64,000 nt of DNA from Riptortus pedestris (Eukaryota; Arthropoda; Insecta; Hemiptera; Alydidae): contig CM032230.1 of NCBI GenBank assembly GCA_019009955.1, forward strand, positions 16,845,501-16,909,500, in the 5' to 3' direction. The notes below the pieces were generated by a model. It searched no databases. It worked only from the letters and a program-made list of their open reading frames with translations, and had not been told where the DNA came from. Position numbers and translations under genes: made by a program. Positions 54,600-64,000 of the stretch are shown here, piece after piece (the stretch's first letter is position 1; every line of letters starts with the position of its first letter).

Positions 54600-55480
54600 T
54601 ACATAACGATGAAACGTTATCCCCTAAGAAGGTGTACGAAAGGTGTAAGACAAGTGACCCAATTACCTTATCTGGTCGATATATTTATTGAAAAGGCAAC
54701 TATGAAAATGAAAGAAACAACCGAAGGTACTCAGGTTTACGTTAAATCCATTCATTCCATCAGATTTGCAGATGTGATTCCACTGGTGGCAAAGTCCGAG
54801 GAAGAGCTGAATAGAAGGAAATCCTAAAGGACGCTCTAGATCAGTTTAGTTTCAAGATAAATGATAATAAAAACAAACGTTTTGGTTGTAGAAATTAAAG
54901 AAAGCCAAGGAAATATAAATAATTGGAAACATTGTACCTACTTGAAAAAGTTAAGTTTTGCTACCTACACAGCCTCCTCACTAAAAAAAATAATAGTAGA
55001 GCTGAAGTCGATAGAAGAATTGCAATTGCTTAACAAGCCATCCAAACCAACAGGAGTTTTTTAACTAATAAGCATAGAAGCATGTATACCAAAACAAAAT
55101 CTTTCGAATAGATTGTGCTGCTTTACAGGAGCGAAAGTTAGACACTCCACAAAAGGGAATATATGTACCTGGCGTACATGCACTAGGACAAGTTGGACTA
55201 AAAAAAACCCAACGCTGAAGTTCTAAATGAGGTAAGTGAAAGCAAAAGTCTTATCAAGGCCATGGAAAAAAGAACAGTAAAACTTCTTGGGCATATTATA
55301 AGGCACACCGACATAATCAGAGAAATGTTTGAAGGTAAGGTCCTTGAGCATAGAAGATCCTATTTCGAAGATATCATACATCTTATAGATTTCGGTGGAT
55401 AGCAATATAGTTACATGGAAAGAGCAGCTACTGAAAGAACATAATGGTAAAAACTTCATGGTGTAGCCTTTAGATCATCA
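54600..55480 (+). mobile_element. Degenerate LINE reverse transcriptase and C-terminal region
   Basis: Plus-strand pieces in several frames: CTKGVRQVTQLPYLVDIFIE (from 'GvRQGcplSp.LFniyie'), SIRFADVIPLVAKSEEELNR (decayed 'FADD' catalytic motif), then VKLLGHIIRHTDIIREMFEG ('k.lGHilRh…EGk'). The last is the usual tail of this LINE group. Catalytic DD is lost. Confidence 0.78.
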
Positions 55481-57250
55481 TAATGGGTTCATATAAATTT
55501 TGTATAATGATGAATGTGTCATTTTAGCAACTATGATAAAATTCTGTTCGGGAGACGGTGACCAGCAGTCGGAAGTAATTATTTGCCCATTGACGGAATG
55601 TAATTAATATTCCCGACTTCTGCGCTGAGGACATACAACATGGTGGGGAGGCATTGGTTTCTGATTGGATGGACCCAACCTGTTGGTAAGTGCTTATTAT
55701 GGTTTTAGTTCGTAGTTAGATCCACGTGTAATATCGTCGTTCATGATTCCGCGCGTATCCAGGGGGATCTGTAGGCGAGCGTAGACTGCAATGGCCTGAA
55801 TGACTGTAGAATAGTTCTAGGACCAAATGATCAGAAGAAGGGAATATGTCCAGAAATGGACTTCGGAGCCTTTGTCAGGATTATTCCTACGATGATGAAG
55901 GCTCACCGAAGAGATGAGGAGGTTGGATCTTGCTACGCAACAGTTTAAAGCACATCTCATATCTTGAAGAACTGCACGCAGCGGCAACAGACAAGTAGCA
56001 TAGAAACCTCCACCATAATTATCTAGCCAGCTTCGTAAGACAAAGCTCCATCCTGCGAGTATAGTGGACCCGAGAAAATATCTGCAACTGTAGAAACGGA
56101 TCTAGAGTGTTATCATGTAGTGGCAATAATGGATGTCCACATCCAAACAGCAAAAGGAACATATCTCAAGGAAAAATGGCCAAATACGGTTTGTTGGAGT
56201 GGTAGAGGGCCGTTGCCCAACACATTAAAGGCTCTGTCCAGATTCTGTCGAACAAGGATGTCTCTTGTAAGAAGCGTGCCGACGGATTCTCGCAGTTGGG
56301 TATGAGCAGATAAGCTATAACACTAGAGTGGTCGTAATTTTCGTTTGATTGTTACCAAGTTGAAGTTTAATCGTTTCATGTAGCACTAAAGATCAAGTGT
56401 GTTAGGCTAAAATCGAGCCGGGAGGAGAGAGGGTCAAAAATGGAATTAAATCTTTATTTTAGCTTTATCAAATTCGCTTTAGCGGTGATGTGTAACACGA
56501 CCAAAACTCAATTAGTTTGAAAACAATAAACCTGATTATGGCTTAGCAATTACCTAGGGCCTTTAAGCCTTAGTCCCAAATAATGCATCACCAAGAGCGT
56601 TTTTACACACGCACAAACACAAACGGGTTGATCACATAAAGAAAATGCAAACTAAGGGCATAAATCTGAATGAATCCTATTTTGAATTTCGGTGGATCTA
56701 GATGAGTACCTTATAGCTCATCTGCCTGTTTAATTATAATGAGTTATACACCATAAATCTGCTCTAACCGTATTCAGGATGGAATAAATAATAAAGATAA
56801 TATCAGGTAATTATATTAATTTGTTTCACTCAATTATTAAAATATGGGAATTATGTAAAACGCCTAATAAAAAGTTTAGGATTCCGCTGGCGTCATTGGA
56901 ATATTCAGGGAACGAAACAAATTATTTGGACACGTGAGTAATCGGAAGCATATATTTGGTGTTCCACAATGAGGTTATTCACCCTAATGCATTGTCACCA
57001 ACGAAAAAAATATCGCTGATAACATTTAATACAGATTGGAAAAAATCCGACACGCAAGGGCTGTGTAAGCTGTACGGATTTCCCGTGAGCGGGAATAACT
57101 CTGCGTAATCATATTTTATTATCTATTTCTCCCTTAATTAGAGCCCACTTGATATGACGCTATAGTCCTTGAAGGGCCTGGGCCTCTTTTACCTCTATCA
57201 TTGATGATTTCCCTTGGTTCCCAGACAGATGGCCAACCTCTTGGGGTTAT
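55480..57250. other. Unassigned, partly GC-richer sequence
   Basis: 55550-56310 has moderate GC and short open frames without a recognisable domain; it may be an old retroelement following the LINE at 54.6-55.5 kb. 56310-57140 contains scattered fragments of the common interspersed repeat (ATCAAGTGTGTTAGGCTAAA, GACACGCAAGGGCTGTG). Confidence 0.35.
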
Positions 57251-57253
57251 ATA

Positions 57254-57868
57254 CACTCAACCGCAAAAAAAACCGGAAACTTAGCTCTAGTCTTATAATT
57301 TTGTTAAATACTTAATATATATGTATATTAATCTTTTTAAATAAAATAATTGGTTAATCTATAGGTTATTTAAACAAAATCTGCCAAAAGTGAATAATTT
57401 TTATTGATTATGTACAAAAAAATACAAAATAAAAAAAAATAAAAAGATAAATTAACACATTTAAAAAAAAAAATTATTCTTCATTTTTATTACAGTGAAT
57501 GGTAGAATTCGCTACCCCAAGCGTTTTGGCAATTTAACGTAACCTCCGGCCTTCCATCTAAGTTTGAAAGACCCATTATTCTGGACCGAAATAAAAATAA
57601 AACATTAATTAAAGAAAATGCTTGGTTAATAATTAAAGATGTTTAAATATGCGAAAAACTACTTACAGTTTAGAATAGATCAACTTCACGACAAATAAAT
57701 CTAATCCAAGTTTTATCTAATTGTTTACTAATCCTGAAGGGTTTAGTTCAATGGACTTACGACTCTAAATTCTCTGTAAAAACTAGAATACCCACATGAA
57801 GAAAATTGCTGAAAATTAGCTTTTAATACGACAAAAATGAAGTGTCCGGTTTTTTTTGCGGTTGAGTG
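57254..57868. mobile_element. Tc1/mariner-type MITE, 615 bp
   Basis: A 29-bp terminal inverted repeat (starts CACTCAACCGCAAAAA, one mismatch between ends: GGAAACTT versus GGACACTT) is flanked by TA on both sides (57252-57253, 57869-57870). The interior is AT-rich without a transposase. The right TA leads directly into a (TA)n tract. Confidence 0.9.
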
Positions 57869-57934
<66 letters not shown>

Positions 57935-59194
57935 CTGACAACATTTTTATCACCTCAAATAAAAATAGAGGAAAACAATTTTTCACATTTACCTTACTCC
58001 CATTGGACGAGGCGTTCAGATGCCAGGATTTGGAAAGCACTTTCGAAAAACTTAATTTTTTAAAATTTCACTATAAATAAAAGTTTTAGATAGATAAAGG
58101 CTAGAGAAATGAGGGATGCACTAATGTAGCCGGTTGTAGGCCTTTAGACCTGTAGGCCTATATTGCTCGAGGTTGTTTCCTTTTTCGATAATACAGCAGG
58201 GGTGGGGGGACGGGGAGAATATTACGTCATACTCCAGCTTATCACTGCGCTGATAAGGGGACTAATTTCAATTAATATTCAAATTTATGATAACCTATCA
58301 TAACTAATACATGTGATAAAGTAGAGCCCTCATTTCTAAGCTTTTTTCATTTGAACTTAATGTGTTACACAGACGGTATTACGTGAAATCAGAGTAAATA
58401 TGGAGTTAAAAAGTAAAAGCTCAAACGAAAATTGTGAGTGACCCCCCCTCCCTATGACTATAATAATTTAACCAGTAAAATACATAATAGGATCACATTG
58501 ATCAATGCTAACCATAAAGTAGCAATAGGGACTGTTGGCATCACTGTATATTGTCAATTTGACCCTTGAATGATCTTTCCATTACTGACATTGAATACAA
58601 ACCTGGAAAAAAAACTAGAATAGTTTTATACATGAGAAAACACATATGTGTACACAACTTTTATAGAGCTTATTTTACGTCATCTAGGGTCAGCTAAAGT
58701 GGTCAATGTGCTAGAAGCAATGACAAATGAATTGTTACAAAGACGTGCAATACAGAAACACGAGCAGAGTACAGAATAATTGGGAGGTGTTTTCTTCTAT
58801 TAAAAGATCCCGTGACGTAGGGGCAGCGTAAACTATTTCCCACGTGATGGTATAACACACTTGTGTTATACCATTTCACCACTTGTTTTCTAAATGTGGC
58901 GTTTCTGAAATATAGATTTGTGCATTTTATGGCTAAAGGAAATTCAAAAAATTCACTGATATAAAATCGTTTTAAAACTTGTTATTCTACGAGAATCCGT
59001 CATAAAAGGTTTGGCATTCCATTGGAAATTCCAAAGATATGGTCGCTGGAGAAGTACTAGGAGATGGTTACGAGGTCGAATATGGACTGAAAAAATTCTT
59101 CAGTAGTCACAATTATTGCACACCAAGTGTCAGCATTTTATTTATACAATTGCAGATTTTAAGGGGGGTGGCAAGGAAATTTGGGACACCCTGT

Positions 59195-59232
<38 letters not shown>

Positions 59233-59860
59233 CTCATTTCGAACATGAGTACAACCTTAATAGCTGATTTCCCTTATGTGAGAAAAATACAAGTAATTCG
59301 TAATATTCAAGTTAGAGAAAACCTATATATGACAACAATACTCGAATATGACCTTTTCAATTAGATTAATTATACAACTTTTTTTTATTTTGTCATAATA
59401 ACGGACCTCTTTTTCCTCTTCCCCGTAGTAGAATAAATTGGGATTTGAAGATTTTATTTTCTGAAATGGCGCCATGAGTATAACGTCAATAGTTGATTTC
59501 ACTTAAATCTGCTGATAGTATGAATTAGATAGTGGTTAGAGGGAGGGATGAGCAGTGGCGAATAGCACTCATTAGCAATAACTATAACATTGCTAGCATA
59601 TAATCAGGAAGAGTGCTCGTCGCTCAGCACAGCCACGGTCTACACAAACTCTTAAATGGTAAAATACAGTAGCAAAGGCTACTCACACACACACACACAC
59701 GCACACACACACACACTCATACGCGCGCGTATTTAGTACATGTACCTTAGGAGACATCATCAATAAAGCGTCCATCAGAATTGTGAAGTTCCAATGATAC
59801 CACAATAAAGTTTAACATAAGTTGCCCCCTAAGCAACATCACCAACAGATAGGATGTTAA
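57935..59860. other. No gene recognised
   Basis: AT-rich sequence with an end fragment of the common repeat (about 58805-58865), short pieces at 59230-59300 and 59400-59520, and two (CA)n runs. No open frame of substance. Confidence 0.45.
59199..59229. repeat. (CA)n microsatellites of the right part
   Basis: CA runs at 59199-59229 and 59685-59718; similar ones at 38645-38673 and 48560-48586. Confidence 0.95.
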
Positions 59861-59865
59861 TATAA

Positions 59866-60895
59866 TCTATATATATATATATATATAAAATTGTAACCTC
59901 TGTCGTAAAATTTCACGATAACTTTTCGTTTCACATGTCATAGACACCATAACTGCATTTTGTTTCTTTCGTGTATGTTTGTTTGTTTGTTACCTTTTCA
60001 CGCATAAACGGCTGAACCGAATTTTATGAAACTTGGTTTGTATATTACTTGTAACCCAACTTAGACTTTAGGCTATATTAATATTCTCTGAGGAGTGAGG
60101 GTTATAAGAGAAGCCTGAAATTAAAATTAGCGATATTTCGTTTCCTATTGGTTTTTCCACAAATATGAACATAACAAAAGTTGTTTATTTTGTTATTTAG
60201 AGTAACTTTTATGATATTCACTTTTGTGTTATAACAAAGTATAAACGAGATATACACTAAAACTTTAGCGGGAGCCAACAATTTTATTGAGCACTAACGG
60301 TTGAACCGAACTTAACAAAACTCGCTACCTCAATTAGCATTAATTCGTCCATGATTATAAGCTATATTAAAATTTTTAGGTTAGAACGGGTGTGGGGGTT
60401 ATAAGGGAGGCCTGAAATAAAAATTCATGATATTTCATTGTCTATTTGTTTTATGACAAACGTGCACATAACTAATGTTGTTTAGTTTGTTATTTAGAGT
60501 AACTTTTGTTTTTTACATTTTTTCGGGAACAATATATGAAGCAAGTAATTTGCGTAGAAATATTGATATGCTCAACAATTCTTTCCAATATGAACTACTA
60601 CTGAGGTACTTCACCTGGAAAAATTAATTCATATCTATGCTAATATTTTGTCCTTAATAGTTCAAATCTATGCATAATGCACAGGAGACGGGAAATATGA
60701 CAATATGGAGGACAGTGAAGACTTACATAAAAAATTAATTTTATTATTAAAAAACCACAGCAACGAAGGGGAATAAACCCTAAACACTGGGACGAGTAAA
60801 TGTCAAAATATTGTGCAAAGTAGAGCCTTGCCAAAAAAATACCACACTATTCAGCCTCAAATGAATTCCCGGGCTAAGCCGGGTATCTGAACTAG
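59866..60895 (+). mobile_element. Complete non-autonomous Helitron, 1030 bp
   Basis: Starts TC (TCTATATATATATATATATA, then AAAATTGTAACC) and ends CTAG after a hairpin formed by CCCGG…CCGGG (60868-60884). It is inserted between A and T with no target duplication, as for Helitrons. The interior has AACGGCTGAACCGAATTTT, the conserved subterminal motif seen in all copies here. No Rep/helicase. Confidence 0.88.
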
Positions 60896-60992
60896 TATTA
60901 GCTACAATGGAAATAATTGCCTTAAATCAAGCAAATAAGGGGCTGACCTTAATAGGTACACAAAAAAAGGGGCACATTAATTTGTTTGTTTG

Positions 60993-61060
<68 letters not shown>

Positions 61061-61074
61061 AGGTCGGCATTATA

Positions 61075-61375
61075 GAGCTTAGAGATTTTTAGCCGCCCCC
61101 AAGCGGGACTCAATCACAGTTTTATGTACACAATTACTAACACGACGCACAACTTCTGTTAACAAGAAGGACCTGGCATGGGTTGTCTCCAGTAGACTCG
61201 TGGGTCTCATTTTAGCCGGGAGGCCAATGGTCAGTTTAGCCTGTCTGTAGACGGCATCTAATACAGGCGAGAGAGACTCCATAGACTCCCGCTAATCCGC
61301 AGGCGCCCCGAAAAGACGGTAGCCGTCTAGTGAACTAATGGCGGCCCCTAGACGGGGATCGAACTTGCACCCATA
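61075..61375 (-). repeat. Possible second SINE/retroposon family
   Basis: Minus strand ends with a box B-like CAAGTTCGATCCCCGTC and TAGACGGCTACCGTC, plus a GC-richer 200-bp body (GGTTGTCTCCAGTAGACTCG region on the plus strand). It is set off by composition from its AT-rich surroundings. Family unknown. Confidence 0.4.
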
Positions 61376-61379
61376 GTTA

Positions 61380-64000
61380 CATTTCCCACGTGCTGGTATG
61401 ACACTATAGTGATCTCTTCACTTCATATATTTTTTATTCCTAAATAAAAATCTAAAAAGACTGAATGTAAGAATGTACGAATTTAAGTTGAAACAAATAT
61501 AGATATAGCCGAAGAATTGTAGAATATCAATAATCATCCTTATTCATAAAATTGATTCTATACACTTTTTCGATCCGTCGCATAATAACAGTGATATTTT
61601 GATTTTTCCAATCCCTCCTCTAACACCCCCCTCCCCACCACATCCTTCTCTGAGAATGATAGTGAATTTTATTGTTGAATTAAACGGTAAAATATCAAGA
61701 AATTTATAATAATATTTATAAAACAAAAAATTCCCAATAAGATTGGTTCTATACAATTATTCAATCCGACACATAATAACGAGGAATTTTCGAAATTCCC
61801 CCCTTCTAACCCCTCTCCCTTCCCACTAATCCTAAAAGCACCTGATTACAAATAATAATTCGTTATACTTGGCCAACAAAGTTTCTTGCCTTACTGCTGC
61901 ATACTTATCCCTGATGAATGCATCATGCAATGCGTTCACTCCACCTACAAGTGTTTAGGGAGTGGTTAGGAAACTAGGAGGGGAAGCTGTCCCACCCATG
62001 GTGGATTAAACCATTAAGTACTAAAGAAAATTTTGTCAAGTTTCAATATTTAAAGGAATAGAATAGAAGATACATGGAATTACTGCCCTCATTTTTAGTG
62101 ATTGAAAGATTCATTACGCTATTCGGGATGACTTATCTACAAGTTACCAGCCTTTTATAGCCAGAGAGGGTTCAAGGAGTTTGTTTACTTAAATGTTTCA
62201 CGAAATAAAAACCCACATTTCATGTAGGAAACGAAACCACCACTCTAGACCAACTAGGAGAGCTAAGACTTCTTAACGGATACAGCTACCCAGAGAGCTG
62301 TCTTTTTATTTATTTAGTTTATAGCTGGTTCCCCGTCGTTTTCGCAAAATTAAGTCAAATGTCTATCGATCCTACCTAGTAGATGACGAATATGAGATCC
62401 ATTCATAATTTATAAATACTTGTTTGTTACCGCTCGAATCGTCGCGATTTTTTCATGGCTAAACGCTAAGATTAGTTAAGTTAAAGATTAAGTTCGTTAA
62501 TGGTAGGACTAGTGGGAGGGGGAAAAATTAAAAATTCAGAATATCTTGACTTAATAATATGACTTGGATCGGAAACGTTTATATAACCAATGTTGTTAGA
62601 ATTTCAATTTTCTTCTATTGTTATTAAATACTATTTTTCTTATATCGAATATTGAGTGATATATATTTTTATAACTTCCTTCTCAGTAGACCCCAAATTA
62701 TAATCGCCTGAATTTTACTATAAGTAGGAGTACATTTAAAATTCTGTTTACACAAGTTTTTTACTACAAGAGAAATATGGACCAGATCGTGCGATTGGAT
62801 TAGTGTGTTGTGCCAGCACGTGTGGAAATCTGATCAGTTTACGCAGCCCCTGCGTGACGGACTTTTTTTTGTATTAACCCCCTGATTAAACATAGCCAGA
62901 GGAATGTATTCAGCTATAGTCTGAACATAGAAACTGAACAAATAACTGGAGGGCTATGATGAATTTGCTGGTCGTATCCTTGGTTCAAGAGGCAAAGAAG
63001 GCCATGGCTTGCTATACACTTAAAGTCAGCTTGAACCTTTCTCTGTCCTACCGTATTGTGGAGGCATTACATGCCATCCGTCGCTACGTATTCATTCAAG
63101 GAGCAACTCAATCTCCTCTCGATGCTGAGTGAGCAACGAGGGACGCAGGTAATAGCTCGTAACCGCACAGCTAAATGAATTGCAGAATAATATTCCTGGG
63201 CCGACACAAGGCACCTCTAGTAAGCCGGTAAAATGATCTAGCCACTAACAAAACCTCCCTTACCACTGATGAAAAGTTACGCCCAACTACCAAAATCCTC
63301 CTATCCATTAAAAAGGTGAACTTCCATCTCGAAGAACAATTCAAGAGCTCACCTCGAAGGTTGGTAACCTAACAACTAAAAGACTGTCATCCGCATGCTT
63401 AAATTAAGGTTATTTCCCAAGTGTCGATCTCATCTCACAAACAATTCTCAATTTCTCCCATGATAAGAACAATAATTGGAATACAAGCAGGACATGGAGA
63501 TGTTTAGTAACTGAGTTTCGCAAAGTGAAAATCGGAATACAGATGTGGAGGTTTTCTGGAGGCAAAAAAATACAAGTTGCTATGTTAATCTTTGTTTTAG
63601 AGAAAACATTAATTAAAAAAATGTCGGTCATGCAAGGGCTGCGTACATTTTCCACGTGCTGGAATGACACACTTTTGATCTCTTCCCTTGATATATTTCC
63701 TATTGCTAAATTGAAATGCGATGTGGGGATTTATTGAAGGCCAAAAACCAGAAAATACGAGTAACTCGCTTAATATTTAAGATATGAAAAAATTGATTGA
63801 TTAAGAACAACAATTGTAGGTATTGGTTCTAAAACATATTTCGAATTTTCGAATCCACCCTCTAAACCCATCCACTCTGGTCAAATTAACATTAGTAAAC
63901 GGTAGTAAAATATTGACAATGGTATAGATCAAATAAACATTTTCGAGTTAAGAGCATACAATCTTAAATGGTAACGTCATTCATCATACAACATATTTGC
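61380..64000. repeat. Common interspersed repeats at the right edge
   Basis: Pieces at 61385-61850 (minus), 62330-62868 (plus, ending CCCCTGCGTGACGGACTT) and 63400-64000 (minus). 62880-63400 between them has no recognised repeat or gene. Confidence 0.55.
62115..62300 (-). mobile_element. tRNA-derived SINE, diverged minus copy
   Basis: Matches the SINE body in inverse orientation (ACTTATCTACAAGTTACCAG, GCCAGAGAGGG, CACCACTCTAGA). The tRNA-like head is decayed. Confidence 0.65.

Overview
This is a repeat-dense, AT-rich eukaryotic nuclear window with GT-AG introns. An arthropod, most likely an insect, is the best guess. The reasons are the intron-rich CRAL-TRIO lipid-carrier paralogs, Penelope-like and R1/Jockey/I-like retroelements, Helitron, hAT and mariner remnants, a tRNA-derived SINE, and very many (TA)n, (GA)n and (CA)n tracts. 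I cannot name the species. Nothing here is bacterial or viral.

Host genes: only two protein-coding genes can be supported. They are tandem, head-to-tail paralogs on the minus strand encoding small soluble CRAL-TRIO (alpha-tocopherol-transfer/Sec14-like) proteins. Gene B (52409 to 34281) is complete: six coding exons of 97, 157, 253, 111, 115 and 77 nt make a 269-residue protein. Gene A (27239 to 3920) has matching exons of 97, 157, 253 and 111 nt plus an 83-nt terminal exon. The counterpart of the 115-nt exon 5, which in gene B carries the family-typical EYGG motif, was not found in gene A.

Layout: 0-4 kb holds interspersed repeats, a hAT copy and the last exon of gene A. 4-23.4 kb is the giant last intron region of gene A. 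It contains a plus-oriented satellite block (about 4.95-10.12 kb) and then a large imperfect inverted duplication (about 10.6-23.5 kb). The arms of that duplication carry, from outside inward, exon 4 of gene A (a dead antisense copy on the left, the real exon on the right), a Penelope-like element, a hammerhead-like motif, a unique flank, and satellite blocks in opposite orientation. 23.4-27.3 kb holds exons 4-1 of gene A with a perfect hAT MITE and an R1/I-like fragment in the introns. 27.3-34 kb is interspersed repeats and the probable 3' flank of gene B. 34.3-52.4 kb is gene B, whose introns hold two SINEs, a LINE 3' end, a long (GA)n tract, a probable solo LTR, several Helitrons and a nested hAT element. 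52.4-64 kb holds a GC-rich insert with a 14-bp target duplication, a LINE relic, a mariner-type MITE, a complete Helitron and more repeats; no exons were recognised there.

Most open reading frames in the window are artefacts of the satellite (172-bp period, not a multiple of three) or of dinucleotide repeats. The most unusual structure is the inverted duplication that places an antisense copy of a coding exon in the same pre-mRNA as the exon itself.
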